Positions 1 to 7,719 of a stretch of DNA of 64,000 nt are shown here, one piece after another. Each line of letters starts with the position of its first letter. Position 1 is the first letter of the stretch. Made by a program: the position numbers and the translations under genes. The stretch lies in the NCBI GenBank assembly GCA_052115395.1, contig JBFRGO010000002.1, one strand, 5' to 3'. The stretch comes from Noviluteimonas sp052115395. GTDB lineage: Bacteria > Pseudomonadota > Gammaproteobacteria > Xanthomonadales > Xanthomonadaceae. Under the pieces are notes generated by a model. That model had not been told where the DNA came from. It saw only the letters and a list, made by a program, of their open reading frames with translations, and searched no databases.

Positions 1-504
1 GCGCGGCGCCCGGACCTGGATCTGCGCGACCTGCGCGGCAACGTCAATACGCGGCTGGCGAAACTCGACGCGGGCGACTACGACGCCATCGTGCTCGCGT
101 GCGCCGGCCTTGCGCGCCTGGGCTTCGAATCGCGCATCCGCGGGCGCCTGGATGCACCCGATTGGTTGCCCGCGCCGGCGCAGGGCGCGATCGCGATCGA
201 ATGCCGCGACGACACGCCGGAAACCTTCGCGTTGCTGGCAGCGCTCGATGATGCGGCCACGCGCGAATGCGTCGAAGCCGAGCGCGCGATGAACCGCGCG
301 TTGCACGGGAGTTGCCACGTGCCGGTGGCTGCGTTCGCGCGCCGCGAAGGAACCACGCTGCATCTGCAGGGGCTGGTGGGGTCGGCGAACGATGGGCGCG
401 TCGTGCGCGCCGAAAGCACGGGCGCCGATCGCGAAGCGCTGGGTCTGGAGGTCGCGCAGCGCCTGCTTGCGCAAGGCGCGCGGGACTTCATCGACGCTCA
501 GTAA
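1..504 (+). CDS. hemC: Porphobilinogen deaminase (hydroxymethylbilane synthase), 3' part
   Basis: C-terminal 167 residues of the cytoplasmic enzyme that joins four porphobilinogens into hydroxymethylbilane in haem and other tetrapyrrole synthesis. The 5' part lies before base 1, so the start cannot be seen. The stretch LRGNVNTRLAKLDAG is a family hallmark in the catalytic half. The cysteine in HGSCHVPV sits where the family attaches its dipyrromethane cofactor (Cys242 in E. coli). The stop codon TAA (502-504) lies inside the 3' end of the convergent membrane-subunit gene, a 7-base overlap of two coding regions. Identification is firm; completeness cannot be judged. Confidence 0.96.
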   Translation, partial: ARRPDLDLRDLRGNVNTRLAKLDAGDYDAIVLACAGLARLGFESRIRGRLDAPDWLPAPAQGAIAIECRDDTPETFALLAALDDAATRECVEAERAMNRALHGSCHVPVAAFARREGTTLHLQGLVGSANDGRVVRAESTGADREALGLEVAQRLLAQGARDFIDAQ

Positions 505-1448
505 TACAAGGTCACCATGTGCTTGGCTTGTGCGAAGAACAGCCAGCGTTCGACGAAGGCGCCGGCCAGCGCGCTGAGCGCGGCGGCGGTGTACCAGGGC
601 GCCGGGTTCGCGTGCACGAGCAGCCAGGCCGGCAACAACAGCAGGATCGGCAACACCGCGAACAACACGATCGCCAGCAGCCGCAATTGCTTCGCATGCT
701 TGCGCGCGACCACGAAGCCCATTTCCTTCGTGAGGTAGTTCGCTTCGGTGTGCGGGCGTTCGAAGACCGTCGCCGTGCGCTGCGGCAGGCCGATCGCATC
801 ACCGCGCGTGGCGGGCAGCGGCACGTCGATGTCGCGCCAGTACTTCACCTTCAGCACGACGAGCACGATCGCGACCAGCGCGCCTGCGAGCGCGGCGATG
901 TTCGACATCGGGCGGCCGAGCAGCGTGGCGATCGCGCAGAACAACAGGCCGCCGGTGAACAGGCCGAAGCCCTGGTAGGCGAACGGCACCAGGCCGTGGC
1001 GCCAGGCCGGGATCGGCTTGAGCGAGGCGTAGATCATCGCGGTGCAGTGGACGGTGATCAGTGCGGCGAGCATGGCCAAGAGCGCAACGGTTTTGCCGAG
1101 CGCGCCCAGTGCGACCCCTCCCCAGCCCTCCCCTGCGAGCAGGGGAGGGAGCATTGCGGTCGCCAACACGGCCGCGATGAAGAACGTCGCCATCGCCGCC
1201 ACGCCCTCGCGCGACAACCACGAGGTGCGCCATTGCGAGAACGCGCGCCAAGCACGCATCGGCTTGCCCAGGTGCAACATCGAGCTGAGCAGGCCGATCG
1301 TCGAAAGCACGATCGCGATCGCGATGGACGCCAACAGCGTGCGCGCCGCGCTCTGCCCGGTCAGCGCATGCCACGCGGCCCAGAACAACAGCCCGTAGCC
1401 CGCGCCCGACAGCGTGGTGAAGAAAATGACCGAAAGCGCGGGATGCAT
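498..1448 (-). CDS. NrfD/DmsC-like membrane anchor subunit of molybdopterin oxidoreductase
   Basis: A 316-residue, strongly hydrophobic protein with about eight membrane segments, beginning MHPALSVIFFTTLSGAGYGL. It fits the DmsC/NrfD/SoeC quinone-reacting anchor family. It is the last gene of a minus-strand operon after the catalytic subunit, the iron-sulfur subunit and a YbjQ gene, with only 8 bases after the YbjQ stop. A TGGAG lies about 11 bases before the ATG. By family knowledge such anchors exchange electrons with the quinone pool. Odd feature: residues 100-113 (LPPLLAGEGWGGVA) are encoded by a REP-like palindrome also present outside genes in this window, apparently an in-frame insertion in a loop. 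The exact substrate pathway is inference. Confidence 0.85.
   Translation of the reverse strand: MHPALSVIFFTTLSGAGYGLLFWAAWHALTGQSAARTLLASIAIAIVLSTIGLLSSMLHLGKPMRAWRAFSQWRTSWLSREGVAAMATFFIAAVLATAMLPPLLAGEGWGGVALGALGKTVALLAMLAALITVHCTAMIYASLKPIPAWRHGLVPFAYQGFGLFTGGLLFCAIATLLGRPMSNIAALAGALVAIVLVVLKVKYWRDIDVPLPATRGDAIGLPQRTATVFERPHTEANYLTKEMGFVVARKHAKQLRLLAIVLFAVLPILLLLPAWLLVHANPAPWYTAAALSALAGAFVERWLFFAQAKHMVTLYY
1112..1151. repeat. REP-like palindrome inside a coding sequence
   Basis: A palindrome with a perfect 10-bp stem (CCCTCCCCTG / CAGGGGAGGG, loop CTCG on the minus strand), followed by a GGGGAGGGG run. On the minus strand it matches almost base for base the intergenic element at 43784-43826. 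It is read in frame as residues 100-113 of the membrane anchor gene. Such GC-rich short palindromes are common between genes in Xanthomonadaceae; finding one inside a gene is unusual. Confidence 0.8.
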
Positions 1449-1456
1449 TTAACGCA

Positions 1457-1801
1457 TCACTCCAGCACGACCGCGGTACCCGACGCCGACACCATCAGCA
1501 TCGAACCGCCATCCTGGATCTGGATGGTCTCGTAATCCAGGTCGACGCCGACGACCGCGTTCGCGCCCAGTTCGCGCGCCTGTTCGATCATGTCGTTGAC
1601 CGCTTCGGTCTTCGCCTTGCGCAGGACCTTCTCGTAGGAACCCGAACGCCCACCGAGGATGTCGCGGATGCCGGCGAAGAAATCGCGGAACATGTTGGCG
1701 CCGAGGATCGCGTCGCCGCCGACAAGGCCGTGGTACTCGACGATGCGGCGGCCTTCGACCGTGTTGGTGGTGGTGACGAGCACCGGCGTTTGATCGGCCA
1801 T
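1457..1801 (-). CDS. YbjQ-family (DUF74) heavy-metal-binding-like protein
   Basis: A 114-residue soluble protein starting MADQTPVLVTTTNTVEGRRI. It has the YbjQ/UPF0145 hallmarks: TTNTVEG near the N terminus, YHGLVGGDAILGANMFRD, AKTEAVNDMIEQARELGAN, and the C-terminal VVGVDLDYETI followed by a small beta strand. Family members are small pentamer-forming proteins whose biochemical role is not settled. The normal length is about 105-115 residues, so it is complete. It sits 11 bases after the iron-sulfur subunit and 8 bases before the membrane subunit, inside the oxidoreductase operon, so it is probably co-transcribed and may help assembly or metal handling (inference). Confidence 0.88.
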   Translation of the reverse strand: MADQTPVLVTTTNTVEGRRIVEYHGLVGGDAILGANMFRDFFAGIRDILGGRSGSYEKVLRKAKTEAVNDMIEQARELGANAVVGVDLDYETIQIQDGGSMLMVSASGTAVVLE

Positions 1802-1812
1802 GGCAGGAGTCC

Positions 1813-2565
1813 TCAGCGACGGAAGATGCGGTCGAGCCAGCGTTTGGGCGTGACTTCGACGGTGGGTTCGGCGATGGCAACGGCTTCGCCGCCACCGGCG
1901 CGACGCGGACGCGGCGGGAGATAACGATTGACCGGGGCGTATCCCAGTTCCGGCAACAGCGGAAGTCCGCCGCGCTCGGCGACAAGTTTCGAAACCTTCG
2001 ACTCCGGATCGCCCAGGTCGCCGAAATGGCGCGCCTTCGTGGGGCACACCTGCACGCAGGCGGGCTCGCGTTCGGATTCGGGGAGGTTCTCGTTGTAGAT
2101 GCGGTCGACGCAGAGCGTGCATTTCTTCATCACGCCCTCCACTTCGCTGTATTCGCGCGCGCCGTACGGGCAGGCCCACGAACACAGTTTGCAGCCGATG
2201 CACTTGTCTTCGTCGACGAGCACGATGCCATCGGAGGCGCGTTTGTAACTCGCGCCCGTCGGGCAAACGGTGACGCATGCGGGCGTTTCGCAATGCAGGC
2301 AAGAGCGCGGGAAGTGCAGCGTCATCGCAGGCTGCGCAGGCGCTTGATCCGTCGCGGGCACCTGTTCGAGTTCGTAGCTGTGGATGCGGTTGAACCACAC
2401 GCCCGAGGGGTCCTTGCCATACGGATCCTCGTCGGTCACCGGGCCGGCCATGCCGCCGCTGTTCCACTGCTTGCAACCGGTTGCGCATGCGTGGCAACCC
2501 ACGCAGGTATCCAGGTCGATGACGAGGCCGAGCTTCTTCTTCGACGGCGGCGGCAGATCGGTCAT
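1813..2565 (-). CDS. Four-cluster ferredoxin-type iron-sulfur subunit (DmsB/SoeB-like)
   Basis: A 250-residue electron-transfer subunit with four [4Fe-4S] motifs. The first is C21-x2-C24-x2-C27-x3-C31 (DTCVGCHACATGC). The others are CLHCETPACVTVCP, CIGCKLCSWACPYG and CTLCVDRI...CVQVCP. This is the DmsB/PsrB/SoeB family, which wires the molybdenum subunit to the membrane anchor. There is no signal peptide. The ATG at 2565 overlaps the stop of the catalytic subunit in ATGA, which fixes the start and suggests coupled translation. The C-terminal tail (PPRPRRAGGGEAV...) is basic and proline-rich beyond the ferredoxin core, with no recognised role. Confidence 0.93.
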   Translation of the reverse strand: MTDLPPPSKKKLGLVIDLDTCVGCHACATGCKQWNSGGMAGPVTDEDPYGKDPSGVWFNRIHSYELEQVPATDQAPAQPAMTLHFPRSCLHCETPACVTVCPTGASYKRASDGIVLVDEDKCIGCKLCSWACPYGAREYSEVEGVMKKCTLCVDRIYNENLPESEREPACVQVCPTKARHFGDLGDPESKVSKLVAERGGLPLLPELGYAPVNRYLPPRPRRAGGGEAVAIAEPTVEVTPKRWLDRIFRR

Positions 2566-5438
2566 GGCAGCGTGTCGTCCGTCGAGGTCTTGCTCGGGTG
2601 TTCGCGATTGCGCGATTGCGCGCCGTAACGCAGCGGATGTTCGGGCGCCTCGGCGAAATGCAGCGGCGCGAATTGCGGGGCGCTTTCGCCGGCGGTCTCG
2701 GCCTTCTGGATGCGCACGCGCAGGTCGAACCACGCCGCCTGGCCCGTCACCGGATCGGCATTCGCGTAATCGCCCTTCGGCGTGACATCGGAAATCAGGT
2801 GATTGAGCAGGAAGCCGCGCTTGCTCTCCGGCGCATCTTTCGACAATCGCCACGCGCCGCGGCGCTTGCCGATCGCGTTCCAGCTCCACACGGTGTCGGG
2901 CTGCACGTTGCCGGCGAAGCGGACTTCCACCGTGATCGTGCCGTTGTGCGAGGTCACGTCGGCCCAGTCGCCTTCTTCGAGCCCGTATTGCGCACCCGTC
3001 GTCGGATGCACGTACAGCGCATTGCGCGTCTGGATCTGCCGCAGCCACGCGTTCTGCGAACCCCACGCGTGATACATGTACATCGGGCGCTGCGTGATCG
3101 CGCTCAGCGGATAGGTGTCGCGCGATGTCTCGTCGTGCTCGAAAGGCTCGTACCAGATCGGCAACGGATCGAAATACGTGGCCACGCGCGTGCGATGTTC
3201 GTCGGGCGGTTGGTTCGCACCGAAGCCCTGCGCCGCCAGGCGGAACTTCTGCAGCGTCTCCGAATACAGCTGCATCACGATCGGTTGCTCGTTGGGCACG
3301 AATCCGAAGCCGTGCGCCCAGCGCAGGTAATCGCGATTGGCCATCTTGTAATAGCGCGCCGATTCGGGAATGGGCGCGTGCCAGAATCCGCCGTGCTCGA
3401 TGTACTTCTGCAGCTGGTTCGGATTCGGCGGGCCCTTGCCTTCGAGCGATCCATCCGCGCCGCGCCAACCGGCGAGCAGGCCCACGCCCGGCATGCGCTC
3501 GTGGCGCACGATGTAATCGGCGTAGTCGCGGTACTTCGGCGTGCCATCGGCTTCGACCATGCCGGGCAGGCCCAGGCGTGCGCCGATGTCGAGCAGCACG
3601 CTCTGGAAGCCGCGCACGTCGCGCGGGCGGCCGTCGTCGGTCGGTTGCGTGGCGGCGTCGAAGATCGGATGGCGGATCGCATCGCTCGCGCCATCGGCGT
3701 CGGAGATCGGGCGATCGAGCAACGAGATCGCGTCGTGACGCTCGAGGTAGGTCGTATCCGGCAACACCAGGTCGGCGTAGGCCACCATCTCCGAGGCGTA
3801 CGCATCGCTGTAGATGATGTGCGGGATGCGGTACTCACCGTCGGCGAACTTGTCGGTGAGCCAGTGCATCGTCTGCGCGGTATTCATCGCCGAGTTCCAG
3901 CTCATATTCGCCATGAACATCAGCAGCGTGTCGATGCGGTAGGGATCGCCTGCCCACGCGTTGCGGATCATCGTGTGCATCATGCCGTGCGCGGCGAGCG
4001 GATAGGCCCACGAATACGCGTGGTCGATGCGGCGCGGCTGGCCATCTGCGTCGACGACCAGGTCTTCGGGCGAATGCACGAAGCCCAGCGGCGCGGCGTC
4101 GAGGCCGCCGTCGTCGCGGCGCTTCTTGCCGGGGCGGTTCGCCGGCGGAATCGGCTTGGGGAAGGGCGGCTGGAACCGGAACGATCCCGGCGCATCCACC
4201 GCACCGAGCAGCAACTGCAACACGTGCAGCGCGCGACACGTATGGAAGCCGTTGCTGTGCGCGCTGATGCCGCGCATCGCGTGCATCGACACCGGCCGGC
4301 CTTGCATGTCGGCGTGTTCGCGGCCCCAGCTGTCGGTCCACGCGATGGGAAGCGTGAGCTTCGAATCGAAGGCCGCGCTCGCCAGTTCGCGCGCGATGCG
4401 GCGAATCGTGTCGGCCGGCACGCCGCAGCGTTCGCTGACGGCGTCGGGCGAATACTGCGGGTCGAGGTAACGCTCGGCGAGCAACTGGAAGACCGGGACG
4501 GCGGTGCGCCCGTCGGGCAGGGTGTATTCGCCGACGACGGCGGGGCTGATGTCGATCGCATTCGCCGACTGCGCACCGTCGTGGGTCCAGCAGAGCGCTT
4601 CGCCATTCGCATCGCGGGCGAACAGGCCGTCGTCGGCGCCGCCGGGATTGCGGATCACCAGCCAATGCGCGTTGGCGTAGCGCACCATGTAATCCAGGTC
4701 GATGCGGTCGCTGCGCAGCAATTCATGGATCAGCGCGAAGGCGAACAAGCCATCGGTGCCCGGACGGATGCCGATCCATTCATCGGCGATCGCGCCGTAA
4801 CCGGTGCGCACCGGGTTCACCGCGACGATCTTCGCGCCGCGCGCCTTCAGCTTGCCCAGGCCGAGCTTGATCGGATTGGAGTCGTGGTCTTCGGCCACGC
4901 CCCACAGCATCAGGTACTGCGTGTGGTCCCAGTCGGGTTCGCCGAATTCCCAGAACGAGCCGCCCAGCGTGTAGAGCCCGCCCGCGGCCATGTTCACCGA
5001 ACAGAACCCGCCGTGCGCGGCGTAGTTGATCGTGCCGAACTGCTGCGCCCACCAGCCGGTGAGCGCCTGCGATTGGTCGCGGCCCGTGAAGAAGGCCAGT
5101 TCGTCGGGATTGCGTTCGCGGATCGGCGCGAGCCAGGACGTGGCGATTGCAAGCGCCTCGTCCCACGTGATTTCCTTGAACTCGCCCTTGCCGCGCTCGC
5201 CCGTGCGGAGCAGCGGGCGCGTCAGGCGCGCCGGCGAGTAGTGCTGCATCAGCCCGGCCGAGCCCTTGGCGCACAGCACGCCGCGGTTCACCGGATGGTC
5301 GGGGTTGCCTTGGATGTAGCGGATCCGCCCCTCGAGGGTCCACACCCGGATGCCGCAACGGCACGCACACATGTAGCAGGTGGTGGAGTGGACAGCGTCG
5401 CCCGGGGAGGGAGACGGGTTGAGCTTGGGCTCGCGCAT
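2562..5438 (-). CDS. Molybdopterin oxidoreductase catalytic subunit (SoeA/PsrA-like, DMSO reductase family)
   Basis: A 958-residue molybdenum bis-MGD enzyme subunit. The N terminus carries C21-x2-C24-x3-C28 and C56 for a [4Fe-4S] cluster, and Cys146 (GGFCSVN) is positioned as the likely molybdenum ligand. No twin-arginine signal precedes the cluster, so the protein should stay in the cytoplasm, unlike periplasmic DmsA or PsrA. This matches the cytoplasm-facing sulfite dehydrogenase SoeA, and the operon order (catalytic, iron-sulfur, membrane) also fits SoeABC. Sulfite as substrate is inference; polysulfide or another sulfur compound is possible. I chose the start MREPKLNP at 5438, because a longer reading would run into the heptamer palindrome upstream and add a spurious 20 residues. 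Confidence 0.88.
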   Translation of the reverse strand: MREPKLNPSPSPGDAVHSTTCYMCACRCGIRVWTLEGRIRYIQGNPDHPVNRGVLCAKGSAGLMQHYSPARLTRPLLRTGERGKGEFKEITWDEALAIATSWLAPIRERNPDELAFFTGRDQSQALTGWWAQQFGTINYAAHGGFCSVNMAAGGLYTLGGSFWEFGEPDWDHTQYLMLWGVAEDHDSNPIKLGLGKLKARGAKIVAVNPVRTGYGAIADEWIGIRPGTDGLFAFALIHELLRSDRIDLDYMVRYANAHWLVIRNPGGADDGLFARDANGEALCWTHDGAQSANAIDISPAVVGEYTLPDGRTAVPVFQLLAERYLDPQYSPDAVSERCGVPADTIRRIARELASAAFDSKLTLPIAWTDSWGREHADMQGRPVSMHAMRGISAHSNGFHTCRALHVLQLLLGAVDAPGSFRFQPPFPKPIPPANRPGKKRRDDGGLDAAPLGFVHSPEDLVVDADGQPRRIDHAYSWAYPLAAHGMMHTMIRNAWAGDPYRIDTLLMFMANMSWNSAMNTAQTMHWLTDKFADGEYRIPHIIYSDAYASEMVAYADLVLPDTTYLERHDAISLLDRPISDADGASDAIRHPIFDAATQPTDDGRPRDVRGFQSVLLDIGARLGLPGMVEADGTPKYRDYADYIVRHERMPGVGLLAGWRGADGSLEGKGPPNPNQLQKYIEHGGFWHAPIPESARYYKMANRDYLRWAHGFGFVPNEQPIVMQLYSETLQKFRLAAQGFGANQPPDEHRTRVATYFDPLPIWYEPFEHDETSRDTYPLSAITQRPMYMYHAWGSQNAWLRQIQTRNALYVHPTTGAQYGLEEGDWADVTSHNGTITVEVRFAGNVQPDTVWSWNAIGKRRGAWRLSKDAPESKRGFLLNHLISDVTPKGDYANADPVTGQAAWFDLRVRIQKAETAGESAPQFAPLHFAEAPEHPLRYGAQSRNREHPSKTSTDDTLP

Positions 5439-5458
5439 CGGTGGATTGTAGAAGAAGC

Positions 5459-5525
5459 GGGAATGGGGAATGGGGAATAGGGAGCGCAGGACCTCCATTC
5501 CCTATTCCCTATTCCCCATTCCCTG
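5459..5525. repeat. Heptamer (GGGAATR) inverted repeat
   Basis: Tandem GGGAATG/GGGAATA heptamers on the left (5459-5484) face their complements on the right (5494-5525) across an 8-9-base loop, making a long imperfect palindrome. The right arm shares the 20-mer GGGAATGGGGAATAGGGAAT with the element at 34550-34620. It fills the 100-base divergent gap between the oxidoreductase operon and the WYL regulator and ends 13 bases before the regulator start, so it may lie in the promoter region of either gene. Translating through it gives artefactual FPIPYS-type N termini. Confidence 0.85.
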
Positions 5526-5538
5526 CTCTAATTCCCCC

Positions 5539-6507
5539 ATGGACCGCTACGAACGCATCAACGCCCTCCACCGCCTGCTCAAGGCGGCGCGCTACCCGGT
5601 GACCGTCGCGCGGTTGCAGGACGAACTGGGCTGCTCGCGCGCCACCGTCTACCGCGACCTCGCCTTCCTTCGCGACGGGCTGATGGCGCCGGTGGTCGGC
5701 GACGGCGAGGCCGGCTTCAAGTACGACGCCAACGAGGACGATCGCTTCGAGCTGCCCGGCCTGTGGCTGAACTCCGAAGAGCTGCATGCGCTGCTCGCCG
5801 CGCAGCAGTTGCTCTCGCGCAGCGGCGGCGGCCTGCTCTCCACCGCGCTCGCACCTCTGCAATCGCGCGTGGAAAAGCTGCTCGAGGAGCAGGCCGGCGG
5901 CAAACGCTGGCCGGTCGAGCGCGTGCGCGTGATCGCCAGCCGCCCGCGCCGCCTGGATGAACACAGCTTCCGCATCGTCGCCTCGGCCGTGCTCGGGCGG
6001 CGCAAGCTGACGTTCGACTACCGCGCGCGTTCGACGGACGAAAAGACGCGGCGCACCGTGTCGCCGCAGCGCGTCACGCACTATCGCGACAACTGGTACC
6101 TGGATGCGTGGGACGAAGACCGCGAAGGGCTGCGGAGCTTCGCCGTCGACCGCATCGCCTCGGCGAAGATGGGCGAGGGGGAGGCGCGCGACATCGAGGA
6201 CGCGCAGCTCGACGAACACCTGGCCTCCAGCTACGGCATCTTCTCCGGGCCGCCGAAGAACTGGGCGACGATCGTGTTCAGTCCGAAGGCTGCGCGCTGG
6301 GTCGCCGACGAACGCTGGCATTCGCAGCAGCAGGGCCGCTTCCTGCCCGATGGCCGTTACGAATTGAAGCTGCCCTACAGCAACTCGCGCGAGCTGTTGA
6401 TGGACGTGCTGCATTACGGCAGCGACGCGGAAATCGTCGAGCCGCCGGTGCTGCGGGAGCAGGCGCGCTCCTTGCTTTCGCTCGCCATTTCCAACTACGA
6501 GCGCTGA
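5539..6507 (+). CDS. WYL-domain (YafY-type) helix-turn-helix transcriptional regulator
   Basis: A 322-residue regulator. Residues 1-60 form a DeoR-like winged helix-turn-helix (MDRYERINALHRLLKAA, then LGCSRATVYRDLAFLRD). The middle contains a WYL ligand-sensing domain (FDYRARSTDEKTRRTVSPQR, NWYLDAWDEDREGLRSFAVD) and the end a WCX-like extension. The family senses small ligands or nucleic-acid fragments and often controls a neighbouring gene. It is divergent from the molybdopterin operon and overlaps the patatin gene (TGATG), so both are plausible targets (inference). The ATG at 5539 is preferred over an upstream in-frame start inside the heptamer palindrome. Confidence 0.9.
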   Translation: MDRYERINALHRLLKAARYPVTVARLQDELGCSRATVYRDLAFLRDGLMAPVVGDGEAGFKYDANEDDRFELPGLWLNSEELHALLAAQQLLSRSGGGLLSTALAPLQSRVEKLLEEQAGGKRWPVERVRVIASRPRRLDEHSFRIVASAVLGRRKLTFDYRARSTDEKTRRTVSPQRVTHYRDNWYLDAWDEDREGLRSFAVDRIASAKMGEGEARDIEDAQLDEHLASSYGIFSGPPKNWATIVFSPKAARWVADERWHSQQQGRFLPDGRYELKLPYSNSRELLMDVLHYGSDAEIVEPPVLREQARSLLSLAISNYER

Positions 6508-7412
6508 TGTCGCCCGCCGATCCTCCGAAGATCCGCAGCGGGGAAAAGGTCGCGCTGGTCCTTGGCGCGGGCGGTGCGCGCGGGCTGGCGCAAATTGGCG
6601 TGATCGAAGCGCTGCAGGCGCGCGGCATGGTGATCTCCGCGATCGCCGGTTCGTCGAGCGGCGCGCTGGTCGGCGGCCTGCATGCGTCGGGCAAGTTGCC
6701 CGAATATCGCGATTGGCTGCTGTCGCTGGATCGCCGCGGGATGTTGCGGCTGCTCGATCCGGGTTTCGGTCGCTCGGCCTTGTTCGAAGGCACGCGCCTG
6801 ATCGCCGCGCTGCGCGAGATCGCGGGCTCGCCGAAGATCGAAGACCTGCCGGTCGACTTCACCGCGGTCGCCGTCGACCTGTTGCGGCAGCGCGAAGTCT
6901 GGTTGCGCGAAGGCGACATGTGGGATGCGATCCGCGCCTCGTTCGCGATCCCCGGCTTGTTCACGCCGCACGTGATCCACGGTCGCGCGCTGGTCGATGG
7001 TGGCCTGCTTGCGCCGCTGCCGATCGCCGCGACGCGTCTGTCCGACGCGCATCGCCTGATCGCCGTCGACATGCACGGCTGGCCGCAACACCCGCCCGGC
7101 GAGCCGGCCGAAGCCGACGCGCCATCGGGCCCGACCAACCGCAGCTGGCTCACCGCGTGGAAGCACACGCGCGCCACCGATGCGTCGGCCGATGCCGCGC
7201 GCGTGCGCCTGGGCTTCACCGACCTCATGGCGCGCTCGCTGGATACGATGCAGGCGCAGATCGCGCGCGTGCAACTCGCGCTGGACCCGCCCGAACTCGT
7301 CATCCGCATCCCGCGCGATGCGTGCCAGTTCTATGAATTCTGGCGGGCGAAGGAATTGATCGATATCGGCCGGAAGGAAGCCGACAAGGCGCTCGACGCC
7401 GCCGGCTATTGA
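6507..7412 (+). CDS. Patatin-like phospholipase (RssA type)
   Basis: A 301-residue protein of the bacterial patatin family. It has the oxyanion motif G20-AGGARG26, the nucleophile elbow G48-SSSG52 with catalytic Ser50, and the DGG dyad motif (LVDGGLLAPLPI) holding the catalytic aspartate. Family members hydrolyse acyl lipids. There is no signal peptide, so it is probably cytoplasmic or associated with the inner membrane. Its ATG shares one base with the stop of the WYL regulator (TGATG), so the two genes are translationally linked. The substrate is not visible in the sequence. Confidence 0.92.
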   Translation: MSPADPPKIRSGEKVALVLGAGGARGLAQIGVIEALQARGMVISAIAGSSSGALVGGLHASGKLPEYRDWLLSLDRRGMLRLLDPGFGRSALFEGTRLIAALREIAGSPKIEDLPVDFTAVAVDLLRQREVWLREGDMWDAIRASFAIPGLFTPHVIHGRALVDGGLLAPLPIAATRLSDAHRLIAVDMHGWPQHPPGEPAEADAPSGPTNRSWLTAWKHTRATDASADAARVRLGFTDLMARSLDTMQAQIARVQLALDPPELVIRIPRDACQFYEFWRAKELIDIGRKEADKALDAAGY

Positions 7413-7474
7413 TCGCAACCCGTGAGATGGCGTGCCTAGAAGCTCCGCTCCAACCACCAAGGAGCGCGCCCGCC

Positions 7475-7672
7475 ATGCATCCCGCCCAGACCACCCGCCT
7501 CGCCAGCCTGTTGCGCATCGTCCTGACCTTCGGCGTCCTTGCCGTGCTCCTGCTTCCCGCCGCGCGTACCAACACCCCCGTCGGCTTCCTTCCGATGTGG
7601 CTGATCGCGATGCCCGCGAGCGCGCTCTGGGCCCTGCGCCGGGTCCACGCCAGGTGGGTGCGCGCGCGCTGA
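7475..7672 (+). CDS. Small hydrophobic membrane protein, function unknown
   Basis: A 65-residue frame with two likely membrane spans (LRIVLTFGVLAVLLLP and FLPMWLIAMPASALWAL) and a basic tail (RRVHARWVRAR) that would sit in the cytoplasm. An AAGGAG (7458-7463) is well spaced before the ATG at 7475, which argues for translation and for this start over a longer in-frame reading. I do not recognise the family. It stands alone between the patatin gene and the S9 peptidase, in the same direction. Confidence 0.6.
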   Translation: MHPAQTTRLASLLRIVLTFGVLAVLLLPAARTNTPVGFLPMWLIAMPASALWALRRVHARWVRAR

Positions 7673-7719
7673 GCGGGCCGTGATAGCGTGACGGCCCTCC
7701 CATCGCTGCCGGAGCCGTC

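Noticed and set aside
1112..1151. Disrupted (pseudogene) membrane subunit due to the repeat
   Set aside because: The repeat keeps the frame and adds only a short loop; the rest of the protein is intact.
5439..5498. Upstream start for the molybdopterin catalytic subunit (20 extra residues)
   Set aside because: The extension reads through the heptamer palindrome and has no family counterpart; the start at 5438 is clean.
5459..5525. CRISPR array or microsatellite
   Set aside because: The heptamers are contiguous and mirrored, without unique spacers; they form a palindrome, not an array.
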